Source: Gemmatimonadota bacterium (GTDB taxonomy: Bacteria; Latescibacterota; UBA2968; GCA-2709665). From it: a DNA stretch of 42,976 bases. The notes beneath the pieces were generated by a model, which was not told the DNA's origin, did no database searches, and saw nothing but the letters and a program-made list of their open reading frames with translations. The stretch's first letter is position 1; each line of letters begins with the position of its first letter. This document shows positions 25,709 to 33,169 of this stretch, one piece after another. Both the position numbers and the translations under genes were made by a program. The stretch spans positions 1 through 42,976 of the forward strand of contig JAPPFJ010000026.1 in NCBI GenBank assembly GCA_028877215.1, given 5' to 3'.

Positions 25709-26308
25709 TCAGCGGGACAAATACACGGCAGTTACGACCCGAACGACGACAAAGCCGATACCACAGCCTGCCGCAACCTGCGGGAGAGAATGGGCGCCAA
25801 GGACCATGCGCGCCCACGAAACCGCCAGTGGAAGCGGCATCCAGTATATGGCCGACAGTCCGAACAGGTGATGAATCATGGCCAACGGCCCGCACACGCC
25901 GGCGCCGTGCAGGCTGATCTTCCATCGCGCGTTCGTCGCGGCGGCAGCCAGCCCCAATACGACGTAGCTGAGCATGAACGCGCTCAACGGCGGCGGCGCG
26001 CCAGCGGCTCGCAACAGGACATATCCCGCAACGCAGCTCGCAGAACTCACCAGGAGCGGCATCAGCCGACTGGATTGATCCGCTATATAGAATCCATCCA
26101 CCTTCTTGCGCGCCACAAGAACACCCACGTACAGCATCGGCAGACAGGTCACAAACAGCAAAGAGATGGCCAGCCACCCGACGCGATGAACCGGAGGCGC
26201 CGTGACCCCTGAAATCAGCAGGATCGACATACCGCCCGCCGCAAGCGGGGGGCTGAACAACGCCGATATTGTTCTCGCAACAGCACGCTGTACGCAGAGT
26301 GGGTTCAT
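25709..26308 (-). CDS. PAP2-superfamily membrane protein
   Basis: This 199-residue protein has about five hydrophobic helices and the C-terminal PAP2 signature. KISLHGAGVCG (near 127-137) corresponds to the phosphatase motif around the first catalytic His, and WARMVLGAHSLPQVAAG (near 164-180) to the second, with Arg and His kept and the usual Asp replaced by Gln. The KxxxxxxRP first motif is not evident. Enzymes of this superfamily dephosphorylate lipid phosphates at the membrane; the changed residues leave activity uncertain. The ATG at 26308 follows GAGGT. The stop lies about 70 bp from miniature element copy 4. Confidence 0.75.
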   Translation of the reverse strand: MNPLCVQRAVARTISALFSPPLAAGGMSILLISGVTAPPVHRVGWLAISLLFVTCLPMLYVGVLVARKKVDGFYIADQSSRLMPLLVSSASCVAGYVLLRAAGAPPPLSAFMLSYVVLGLAAAATNARWKISLHGAGVCGPLAMIHHLFGLSAIYWMPLPLAVSWARMVLGAHSLPQVAAGCGIGFVVVRVVTAVYLSR

Positions 26309-26436
26309 TGGACCTCTGTAATGAATTCGGACTTTTCAGGACCCCGTTCGGGATGCCGGAAAACGCGGCGGCAATATACGGATTGAACGCTCGAAATCCC
26401 GTGTTTTCTCACCGGACAGGAAGCGGGTATTGGGGC

Positions 26437-26465
26437 TTGACACAACCTGTTGTTTATTCTATACT
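26437..26465 (+). promoter_or_regulatory. Consensus sigma-70 promoter for the XPB-N/WYL gene
   Basis: TTGACA (26437-26442), exactly 17 bp, TATACT (26460-26465). Transcription would start near 26472, about 85 nt before the ATG at 26556. Confidence 0.75.
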
Positions 26466-26480
26466 GCTTTGGACGACATT

Positions 26481-26548
26481 ACCGACCTGAGGAGTCGGTA
26501 TTTTCGTTTTTGCGATCGATTCCGTACACCAAAACCCTGAACTCAGGG
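26481..26548 (+). promoter_or_regulatory. Leader with terminator-like hairpin and SD-pairing hairpin
   Basis: ACCGAC (26481-26486) pairs with GTCGGT (26494-26499) and is followed by ATTTTCGTTTTT, an intrinsic-terminator-like arrangement only about 10 nt into the transcript. A second stem, CCCTG (26535-26539) with CAGGG (26544-26548), covers the likely Shine-Dalgarno sequence AGGG of the downstream gene. Both structures are visible; a regulatory role is inferred. Confidence 0.5.
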
Positions 26549-26555
26549 ATGGTCT

Positions 26556-29114
26556 ATGAAGTTGCGAGCCGTACTCAGCCTTCAGCCCACCGACCGGCTC
26601 CACCGGATCGCCGCTGCAACAGAACTTCCGATTCACACCGGCGCCAACAAGACGGCGCAGATCGACGTGTTGTGTCGCCACCTGTCCAACCCGTCGTTGA
26701 TCCTTAAACGACTGGATATGCTTCAGCCGCAACATCGGGCGTATGTCGTCAATCTCGCCGCAGAGGGAGGCGAGCTTCTCAAGGAAGACGCCATACACGA
26801 GTTGGGGGCAGGATTCACCCATCGCTTTCAAACCATGCATGACACGGTCTCCGAACTCGGTCTGGTCTTCGAAGATGCCGAAACACTCGGGACGGGCGAC
26901 TGTCTCGTGGGTATTCCGGAACCCATCCTCAAGGCCATTCCCCTGCCGGACCAGGATCAGGGACGGCTCCGCCGGCTGATGCAGTCTCGGTCGATTGGCC
27001 TCCTTCGCGCATTCGCGAGCGAAGTGGGCTGTCAGAACGATGATTCCCAACGCGCATTTGTTGCGCGCGCGATCCGCGCCCGGTTGCTGGACCCTGAGCA
27101 TCTGAAGGCCTACATTGCCGACCTGCCGGAAGCGAAGCAAGCCATTCTCGATCTCGCTCTGGCTAACGATGCCATCACACAGCAGGAAGTCCTGAGTGCC
27201 ATGGGTGAGGACGGGCGTCGCGCGCTCGAAGAGATGGTCTGGAAGACACCCCTGTTTTTCCATGCGACAGATCGACTCCTGGCCGATACGCACCTGCACC
27301 TGGCCTCCGACCTGAAACCGGCGATTCGGGCCCTGGGCGACCGGATCGAGGACACGTTCGAGGAAACCGTGGTGAGTTCTGGACCCGAACCATCGCTGAC
27401 CCGGGAGCAGACGACATTCCTTGTACCCAATCTGTGTACCCTTCTGGGATTCGTCGAGCAGCGCAGGCCGCGTGTACTGAAACACGGCGGCGTTTCCAGG
27501 GCGCACCTCCGGGACGTGAGCAAATACTACAGGGGCCATATCGACCCGGGCTATTCCGAATTCCTGCTCCTGTTTGCTGAAACGGCGGGACTCATCACGC
27601 GCGATACCGGGGCGTGGCGTCTCGCCGGTGACGCGGCCGACCGGCTCTCGAGCGTGTCCGACGTCCGGAACGCGCTGTTTGCAAGCTGGCGAGAGACCGA
27701 CCGTTGGAATGAGTGGACCACGGAACGTCCCGGCACGCGGTTACGCACCAGGAGCGATACGCTCAAAGCGCTTCGCCGCGACCTGCTGGACTGCCTTGCC
27801 GGCTGTCCGGCGGACAGCTGGATATCCTATCCGCGGTTTTATGCGTTGCTGACACGCAGGTCCGAATCCTTCGCCCGCCTGGACGGTCGTCCACCGGCTG
27901 CACGGGACCCGGTCGGCGGCGACGGCGACGAACTGCTCAGACGCATCCTCGTTTCCGCGCTGACATGGATGGGGCTGATCGCCCTGGGGAATCCCGATGC
28001 GTTCGGCGAACCCCTCGCGCCGGACCACCGGGGTGTCTTCAGACTCACCGTACCCGGCGCGGCCCTCCTTGACGGACGCGAGCCTATGAGTTCGAGTTCC
28101 ACCGGAGAAACGGGATCGCACAGCAACGGACGGTTCATCCTGCAACCAAACCTTGAAATCCTGTCGCCGCCGGACCTGTCCTGTGCTCTGTACATGGATC
28201 TTTTTTCCATTGCGGAACTCAAGGAGGTCGACGTACTGGCAAGATTCCGGGTTTCACCCCAGACTGTCCACCAGGCGATGAGCAGGGGATGGGATGGCGC
28301 TTCGCTCCGGGCGTTTTTGCGGGACCACAGCGCCACGGGATTGCCGGAAATGGTGGAGGCCCTGATCCAGGAGTGCGAAAGCAAGCACGGCGAAATAGAA
28401 ATCTCGCCGGCTTCCGGCTATCTGGTCAGCGAACGACCGGAACTGCTGGACGAGCTCCTCGTACAGAAAAAGGTCGCATCCCACCTTGGCGTTCGACTCT
28501 CCCCGACGACGGCCGCACTCAACCCGTCGACGCGCATCGAGCAACTTGTGGATGCCCTGAACAGCCGCGGCTATATGCCGAACGTCGCCAGCAGAGAGAC
28601 AGACGATGAACAGCACAATATTACGCTGAAACGTTCGGAGTTGCTGCAGTTGGCAGGATTCCTTGAAACCGCCATTCAGTCTTTCGCGGCTCGTTCGGTT
28701 CCGCTGCCGGAGGACCTGAAACGTCTGTTGAAGAGGTTCCGCAGAAGCCTCCGGAGCATTCCGGACAGCGAGAGCCATGGCGCCTTGAACGACTATTGCC
28801 GGTCTTTTGAATCGCTGTTCAGAGGCGGATCGTCGCGGGACGACATCCAGGCGCTCTCGCAGTACCAGGGCGCCAACCCGGCCGCGGGTGAGGATGACGT
28901 CAGCCGGCTCATTGAATACGCCATTGACCATCGTCTCTGCCTCGAGATAAACTACATTGCCGAACGCAACGCCAAATCCACATCCCGTTCGATCGAGCCG
29001 ATTCTCGTGGATCACGGCGTACTCTACGGCTTCTGCAGGCAACGCAAGGGCGAGCGGCCGTTCAGGCTCGACAGGATTCAAAGCGCCAGATTGACACTCT
29101 CGATCTCAGAATGA
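26556..29114 (+). CDS. Helicase-associated (XPB N-terminal-like) protein with C-terminal WYL domain
   Basis: This 852-residue protein has no helicase ATPase motifs. Residues about 525-615 (FILQPNLEILSPPDL, then LFSIAELKEVDVLARFRVSPQTV) match the helicase-conserved C-terminal domain 3/XPB-Ssl2 N-terminal-like domain of bacterial 'helicase-associated' proteins. Residues about 782-850 form a WYL-type domain (LIEYAIDHRLCLEINYIAE, then SIEPILVDHGVLYGFCRQRKGERPFRLDRI), a ligand- or nucleic-acid-sensing module common in phage-defence and DNA-damage regulators. The N-terminal 500 residues are alpha-helical and unrecognised. It is a single-gene unit with its own consensus promoter and hairpin leader. 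The XPB-like helicase that such proteins may assist is not in the window. A role in DNA repair or stress response is inference. Confidence 0.75.
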   Translation: MKLRAVLSLQPTDRLHRIAAATELPIHTGANKTAQIDVLCRHLSNPSLILKRLDMLQPQHRAYVVNLAAEGGELLKEDAIHELGAGFTHRFQTMHDTVSELGLVFEDAETLGTGDCLVGIPEPILKAIPLPDQDQGRLRRLMQSRSIGLLRAFASEVGCQNDDSQRAFVARAIRARLLDPEHLKAYIADLPEAKQAILDLALANDAITQQEVLSAMGEDGRRALEEMVWKTPLFFHATDRLLADTHLHLASDLKPAIRALGDRIEDTFEETVVSSGPEPSLTREQTTFLVPNLCTLLGFVEQRRPRVLKHGGVSRAHLRDVSKYYRGHIDPGYSEFLLLFAETAGLITRDTGAWRLAGDAADRLSSVSDVRNALFASWRETDRWNEWTTERPGTRLRTRSDTLKALRRDLLDCLAGCPADSWISYPRFYALLTRRSESFARLDGRPPAARDPVGGDGDELLRRILVSALTWMGLIALGNPDAFGEPLAPDHRGVFRLTVPGAALLDGREPMSSSSTGETGSHSNGRFILQPNLEILSPPDLSCALYMDLFSIAELKEVDVLARFRVSPQTVHQAMSRGWDGASLRAFLRDHSATGLPEMVEALIQECESKHGEIEISPASGYLVSERPELLDELLVQKKVASHLGVRLSPTTAALNPSTRIEQLVDALNSRGYMPNVASRETDDEQHNITLKRSELLQLAGFLETAIQSFAARSVPLPEDLKRLLKRFRRSLRSIPDSESHGALNDYCRSFESLFRGGSSRDDIQALSQYQGANPAAGEDDVSRLIEYAIDHRLCLEINYIAERNAKSTSRSIEPILVDHGVLYGFCRQRKGERPFRLDRIQSARLTLSISE

Positions 29115-29184
29115 TGCGGCGTCGGCCTCCACCCGCGCGTCGCGGCTGCGTCGTACCGACACTCAAAAACCGCCGGTGCGCCAC

Positions 29185-29213
29185 TTGACACGCCACATTC
29201 CGGATCCTATATT
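29185..29213 (+). promoter_or_regulatory. Consensus sigma-70 promoter for the TIM barrel/FTR unit
   Basis: TTGACA (29185-29190), 17 bp, TATATT (29208-29213). The start site would be near 29220, leaving a leader of about 90 nt before the TIM-barrel gene. Confidence 0.7.
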
Positions 29214-29308
29214 GCGCGGCGCGCGTCCAAGCGGTCAACAACAAGGGTCTGATACCCGCGGACGAACCTCGAACGGCGGGCCTTCCCCCGGCCGGCAGGA
29301 AACCCGAT

Positions 29309-30124
29309 ATGCCTCTGAAATACTCCATACGCGAAAATATGGCGCCCGGAAACACCATCCTGGAAAAATTCCGCAACCTCGCTGAAATCGGCATCGAAGG
29401 CATCGAAATCACCACCAGCAGTTCAGAGGCACACGCCGGCGAGATCCGCAAGGCGTCCGCGGAAACCGGCGTCACCCCCAATATATTTTCAATGCGTGGA
29501 TCGATGGGTCTCCTGGATGCCAGACACGAGGAACGCAGAAGGGCGGCGCAAAACCTCAAGGACGCGCTCTCACTGTGCGGCGACCTGGGCGGCGTCGGGG
29601 TCATATTTCCTCCGTTGATCGCCATCAAACTGCAACAGGGCCACCGTATTCCGGACCTGTCACCTCTTGCGACCACCGCGCACCTGGAATCGAGGCTGCT
29701 CACCGAAATCCTGAAGGACGATATCGGTCCGCACGCCGAGGCCTGCGGATGCAGCGTCATCATCGAACCGCTCAACCGGTACGAACAGTGGTGGCCGTGC
29801 ACGCTCTCGGACGGGCTTGAGATCTGCAATGCGGTCGACAGCCCCGGAGTCACCCTGATGGCGGACTTCTTTCACATGAGCATTGAAGAGTCCGATATGG
29901 CGGATGCGATCCGCAACTGCAAAGAACGGATCACGAACGTGCATCTGGCAGACAGCAACCGGGTGCTCCCCGGCTACGGACATACCGACTTCAGACCTGC
30001 ACTGCAGGCTCTGGACGATATCGGTTACGAGTACTTCAGCGGCTTTGAATGCGCCATCCCGCCGGGGAAAGACCCCAAAGCTGAACTCAGGAAGTCCATG
30101 GACTACCTTAACGGTCTCCGTTAG
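29309..30124 (+). CDS. Sugar phosphate isomerase/epimerase-like TIM barrel
   Basis: This 271-residue protein is another xylose-isomerase-like TIM barrel, nearest in pattern to hydroxypyruvate isomerase or D-tagatose/psicose 3-epimerase relatives. Metal-site positions are visible as SVIIEPLNRYE (Glu), LMADFFHMSIEE (Asp and His), ITNVHLADSNR (His/Asp) and the terminal YFSGFECAIPPG (Glu). GIEGIEITTSS is the first strand. It has a consensus promoter and is followed 51 bp later by a ferredoxin-thioredoxin reductase chain on the same strand, so both are probably co-transcribed. Confidence 0.88.
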   Translation: MPLKYSIRENMAPGNTILEKFRNLAEIGIEGIEITTSSSEAHAGEIRKASAETGVTPNIFSMRGSMGLLDARHEERRRAAQNLKDALSLCGDLGGVGVIFPPLIAIKLQQGHRIPDLSPLATTAHLESRLLTEILKDDIGPHAEACGCSVIIEPLNRYEQWWPCTLSDGLEICNAVDSPGVTLMADFFHMSIEESDMADAIRNCKERITNVHLADSNRVLPGYGHTDFRPALQALDDIGYEYFSGFECAIPPGKDPKAELRKSMDYLNGLR

Positions 30125-30175
30125 GCTTTCCTTTTACCATCATACACACAACCCCCGATACCCCGGAGGCCGCCA

Positions 30176-30586
30176 TTGGTCCAGCCATCGGAAAAAAGCC
30201 TGAAGCGTATGTGGGTCTACTTCGAGAAATATTGCGAGAAAACCGGCACGACCGGTCATCCCGACCGGGGCATCACGGAAGCCGTCGTCAACGGTCTGGC
30301 GGCACACGTCGACGAGCTCGGCCGCCCATTATGTCCCTGCAACTTCTATCCCGACAAGAAAGCGGAACTCGAACGCAGCAGGGAATGGATCTGCGCGTGC
30401 GACGAGATGAAGATCTACAAATACTGCCATTGCCTGCTCTTTGTCACGCCCGAAGGTCTTCCGGTCACCGAATACCTGCCGGAAGGGCACGAAGGGCGCG
30501 AGTCCTACGGCCTCGTCAAAGATCCCACCCCCGAGCAAGGCCGGGAATCCCGCCACCGCGCCGCCGAGAAAGAGTCCGGAACCTGA
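30176..30586 (+). CDS. Ferredoxin-thioredoxin reductase catalytic chain
   Basis: This 136-residue protein has the six-cysteine pattern of the FTR catalytic (beta) subunit: CPC (53-55), CAC (73-75) and CHC (84-86). In the known enzyme four of these bind a [4Fe-4S] cluster and the second Cys of the first and last pairs form the active disulfide that reduces thioredoxin; the His in CHC is also kept. The start is TTG at 30176, supported by GGAGG six bases upstream. No FTR variable chain, ferredoxin or thioredoxin gene is nearby. In non-photosynthetic anaerobes and FCB bacteria such stand-alone FTR-like chains also occur. The C-terminal 30 residues are hydrophilic and not conserved. Confidence 0.88.
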   Translation: MVQPSEKSLKRMWVYFEKYCEKTGTTGHPDRGITEAVVNGLAAHVDELGRPLCPCNFYPDKKAELERSREWICACDEMKIYKYCHCLLFVTPEGLPVTEYLPEGHEGRESYGLVKDPTPEQGRESRHRAAEKESGT

Positions 30587-30745
30587 GAGCCCGATCCGTA
30601 TGAACTTCATTCGATATCTGTCGTCCTATCGTTGTCAAGCCGCTTACGGGATTCGCCATACTCGTCACCAGGTCAAGCAAAAGGCCGAGTCTGTGGGTTG
30701 GTAGTGGTAAGACGGCGGCAGGTGTCGAATTCACCATACGAAACA

Positions 30746-30780
30746 GGCACATCCCCGAATCGGGATGTGCCCGTTTTCAT
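30746..30780. terminator. Bidirectional hairpin terminator
   Basis: GGCACATCCC (30746-30755) pairs perfectly with GGGATGTGCC (30762-30771) around a 6-base loop, followed by CGTTTTCATT. It lies between the convergent FTR gene and the minus-strand gene ending at 30798. Confidence 0.8.
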
Positions 30781-30797
30781 TCCCAGACCGAACTGGA

Positions 30798-31700
30798 TCA
30801 GGAATCGGTCACGAATGCGTCCGCAAGCGCGTCAGCCGGGAGTCCCGCCAGGCAGGCCATCTCGTCTTCCACGTCCTGCATTAACAGCATCTGCCGGTGC
30901 GAATCATCGACCGCCTTGCGCGCCATCTCATTCGCTTTTGTCGTCACCTTGTCCCGCGCCCAGAGCGCGACGCCTTCCGGGCTGAGACAGTCGGTTTCAA
31001 AGGCTGATATCTCACGTGCGCCCGGGACCAGTGTCTCGAGGTCCAGCGCCAGCGCCAGAATCAGATGCCGAACGAAGTCGCTGAAACCGCACTCGTCCAC
31101 GGCCTCTGCAAAGGGTTGCAGGACTGACAAGGGGATTAGCCGGATGAAGTTCAGGCGCGCGTGCAATTCCCGAAACCCGGCGTAGTCCCGCAGCGGGTCC
31201 ACGTGGACTGCGTCTTCATCCTCCGCTCCCGAAACCATCCAGGTCTCCGGGACGACGCGGGACCAGCGGTTGATCTGCGAGGCATAGTCCCGCAACAGTC
31301 GCGACTCCGGCCTTCCGTGGATCGAGCGGCATACTCGGCCCATCTCCTCCAGGCGCGCGTACGCTTCCTCCCAGCCCCTTTTCCGGATTTTCTCGAAATC
31401 GCCTTCGGCAAGCAGGTCCACGCCACGGTTGAGATCCTGCTCCGCGATAATGGTCAGGCCCAGTTCAAGGCTCACCAGCGTCTTGCCCACTCCCTGCTCC
31501 AGTACATCACGCGAAACGGCGATCCCGGTCCGGTACCGCCGGCCGAATCTCATCCCCGTGGTACGCAAATAGGCCATCAGGACGTCAGGGGTATGTTCGG
31601 ACAGTTTCCCGTACCTGATCCCAAGGGCGATGGCCTGTCCCAGGAATCCCTCCGATTCGACCCTGAGTCTGTCGAAATCAACGCCTGTCGGAAGGTTCAT
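30798..31700 (-). CDS. Unrecognised protein, mostly alpha-helical
   Basis: This 300-residue protein overlaps the upstream gene by 23 bp, so the two are translated together. It has no signal peptide or membrane segment and is helical, with acidic and hydrophobic alternation. The central part (VSLELGLTIIAEQDLNRGVDLLAEGDFEKI) faintly resembles the C-terminal part of DUF6178-type proteins, but I would not assign it. The start is the ATG at 31700; the long upstream frame lies inside the partner gene. It ends close to a strong bidirectional terminator. Confidence 0.7.
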   Translation of the reverse strand: MNLPTGVDFDRLRVESEGFLGQAIALGIRYGKLSEHTPDVLMAYLRTTGMRFGRRYRTGIAVSRDVLEQGVGKTLVSLELGLTIIAEQDLNRGVDLLAEGDFEKIRKRGWEEAYARLEEMGRVCRSIHGRPESRLLRDYASQINRWSRVVPETWMVSGAEDEDAVHVDPLRDYAGFRELHARLNFIRLIPLSVLQPFAEAVDECGFSDFVRHLILALALDLETLVPGAREISAFETDCLSPEGVALWARDKVTTKANEMARKAVDDSHRQMLLMQDVEDEMACLAGLPADALADAFVTDS

Positions 31701-32703
31701 TCGACTGCTCCACAATGTCTGCCTGCTTCGTCTCCGTCTTTTGCCCCGTGTTCTCTTCTTCATCTTCGGCGGCTGACCGCTCCCACGCCCCGCGAATCGC
31801 ATCTGAAAGCACGGCCGGCGCGGCTTCATAGAGCGCGTCGAGCACGATACCGGTCTCCGGATCGTCGACAAACGCGCTGGGACGGGTCCCGCCGAGACCC
31901 TCCGTGGAAAAGAGCCGAAACCGGTAGACCTGAAAGCCGGGAAATCCGACGACCTCATTCAACTTCAGATGTTCCAACCGGTCCAGCAGCGCGTCTTCCA
32001 GATGTGCGGGGTCCACGGCGCGCAACAGCTGAGCCCGGCGGTCGGATTCACCCAGCGTCGCAAGGGCCTGCAGCCATTCCCAGGACACCTGCGTGCGCAA
32101 TCCGGGATTGTCTACCCGGTCCAGCGTCTCGGCCATCGTGCTCCTCAGGACATCGGGGGACATCGCCCGGATCAGTGTTGTATTGAACTTTCGTTCATCG
32201 GGATTGATTGAAATCAGACTTCCCAGCGTCTCGGCCGGCAGCAGTTCCACAACCTGCGGGCTGTAGCCGGGAACTCCGGAACTGTCAGCCCCGGTCATTG
32301 ACAGCATCTCCTCCGGCTCTTCGCTCATCGCTACCAGTGCCGCCTGCTCCTCCACGGGAAGCGCCTGTACCAGCGTTCGAGCCCTCCGGGGGTCACCCGT
32401 CTCCAGAAGCCGCCTCACCTCCCTTTCGCGTGCGAGCAGGTCGACCAGATTTCCTGACCAGTCCCCCGCCAACACCAGATTTCCCCGTACCTCCACCGAA
32501 TCGCGCGCGGCGGGTTCAGGCGCGCCAGTTGCGCCGCTTCGAGCTTCGTCACGATCATCGTCCGGCCCTTCCCGCGATTCCCGCCGCTGTTGACACTGCA
32601 GGCACGTCGACACAGTGGGCATTTCAGCCCTGCGTTCCGCGGGAATCTTCGCACCACAGACCGCACAGTTCTCCCACCTGTGACTGTCCGGTTTCTGATC
32701 CAT
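31678..32703 (-). CDS. Unrecognised protein with N-terminal DksA-like C4 zinc finger
   Basis: This 341-residue protein begins with a four-cysteine motif, CAVCGAKIPAERR then CLQCQ (Cys13, Cys16, and two near 34-37), the pattern of the TraR/DksA zinc finger. A low-complexity acidic linker follows, then a helical domain (about 95-300) with LLETGDPRRARTLVQALPVEEQAALV, which hints at the DUF6178 repeat style. The C-terminus is charged. The ATG at 32703 follows GGGGAGGA. It has its own consensus promoter on the minus strand and is coupled to the next gene by overlap. A role with RNA polymerase cannot be assumed from the finger alone. Confidence 0.72.
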   Translation of the reverse strand: MDQKPDSHRWENCAVCGAKIPAERRAEMPTVSTCLQCQQRRESREGPDDDRDEARSGATGAPEPAARDSVEVRGNLVLAGDWSGNLVDLLAREREVRRLLETGDPRRARTLVQALPVEEQAALVAMSEEPEEMLSMTGADSSGVPGYSPQVVELLPAETLGSLISINPDERKFNTTLIRAMSPDVLRSTMAETLDRVDNPGLRTQVSWEWLQALATLGESDRRAQLLRAVDPAHLEDALLDRLEHLKLNEVVGFPGFQVYRFRLFSTEGLGGTRPSAFVDDPETGIVLDALYEAAPAVLSDAIRGAWERSAAEDEEENTGQKTETKQADIVEQSNEPSDRR

Positions 32704-32790
32704 TGAATCCTCCCCGTGAACACGGAAAGGCCACTCCATCAGCCGCTGGAACAGGAGGGTCAATATGAAAAACGAGCCATTCAGAGAGAA

Positions 32791-32819
32791 AAAATACGAA
32801 ACGGTAACGATAAAGTCAA
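32791..32819 (-). promoter_or_regulatory. Promoter of the zinc-finger/helical gene pair
   Basis: On the minus strand TTGACT (32814-32819) is followed after 17 bp by TATTTT (32791-32796). The leader to the ATG at 32703 would be about 80 nt. Confidence 0.6.
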
Positions 32820-32852
32820 TATAATATTATGTTTTTAAAGGATTTAAATTTA

Positions 32853-32881
32853 TTGACTTCGTATCTGTATTTTGCTATATT
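32853..32881 (+). promoter_or_regulatory. Promoter of a possible structured RNA
   Basis: TTGACT (32853-32858), 17 bp, TATATT (32876-32881) on the plus strand. Transcription would begin near 32888, at the first of several hairpins and 280 bp before the nearest gene start. It is back-to-back with the minus-strand promoter at 32791. Confidence 0.65.
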
Positions 32882-32887
32882 TGTACC

Positions 32888-33016
32888 CGTGAGAGGGCCG
32901 AGCCTGCTGTGCGTTTCGGCCTTCTTTCGGTTTGTATATGGCATCCGGCAAACCGCAACAATGCCCGACCGACCGGCATTTAGTCCCGAAAGGCCGGTGA
33001 TACCGGGGTTTTGCCG
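32888..33016 (+). ncRNA. Candidate structured RNA with three-way junction
   Basis: Downstream of a good promoter the sequence can fold as a 5' hairpin (AGGGCCGA 32894-32901 with TCGGCCTT 32916-32923) and then a junction. P1 is CGGCAAACC (32946-32954) with GGTTTTGCCG (33007-33016), one bulged base. P2 is AATGCC (32960-32965) with GGCATT (32975-32980). P3 is CCGGT (32994-32998) with ACCGG (33002-33006). The 5' hairpin is followed by CTTTCGGTTTG and P3 by GGTTTTG, so either could act as a weak terminator. I recognise no known RNA family. It could be a small RNA, a leader of the response-regulator gene, or chance folding in GC-rich DNA. Confidence 0.4.
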
Positions 33017-33030
33017 CACTTAGATATCCC

Positions 33031-33060
33031 TTGACAGAATTGAACGACACGCTGTAATTT
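33031..33060 (+). promoter_or_regulatory. Probable promoter of the response-regulator gene
   Basis: TTGACA (33031-33036), 18 bp, TAATTT (33055-33060), preceded by TG. It would start transcription about 100 nt before the ATG at 33170. Confidence 0.45.
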
Positions 33061-33169
33061 CCGCCTTCCGGTTGCAAGCCACTGTTCCGGCCGGACGAGT
33101 CAGACCTGACAAATCGCCGTCGGGAGCGAGTTCCGCCGCAAATCCGCGGCAAGACGCCGCGCCCATTCT

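Larger units (their letters stand above)
32704..33169. other. Divergent regulatory region
   Basis: This 466 bp AT-rich to GC-mixed region holds a minus-strand promoter (32791), two plus-strand promoters (32853 and 33031) and, between the latter, a strongly structured stretch (32888-33016) listed as an RNA candidate. No protein gene is seen in it. Confidence 0.7.

Noticed and set aside
30690..30745. tRNA-like pieces (GGTAGTGGTAAGAC followed by GTCGAATTCAC) before the 30746 terminator
   Set aside because: There is no acceptor stem, anticodon arm or proper T-arm, so a tRNA gene cannot be supported; at most a chance or decayed resemblance.
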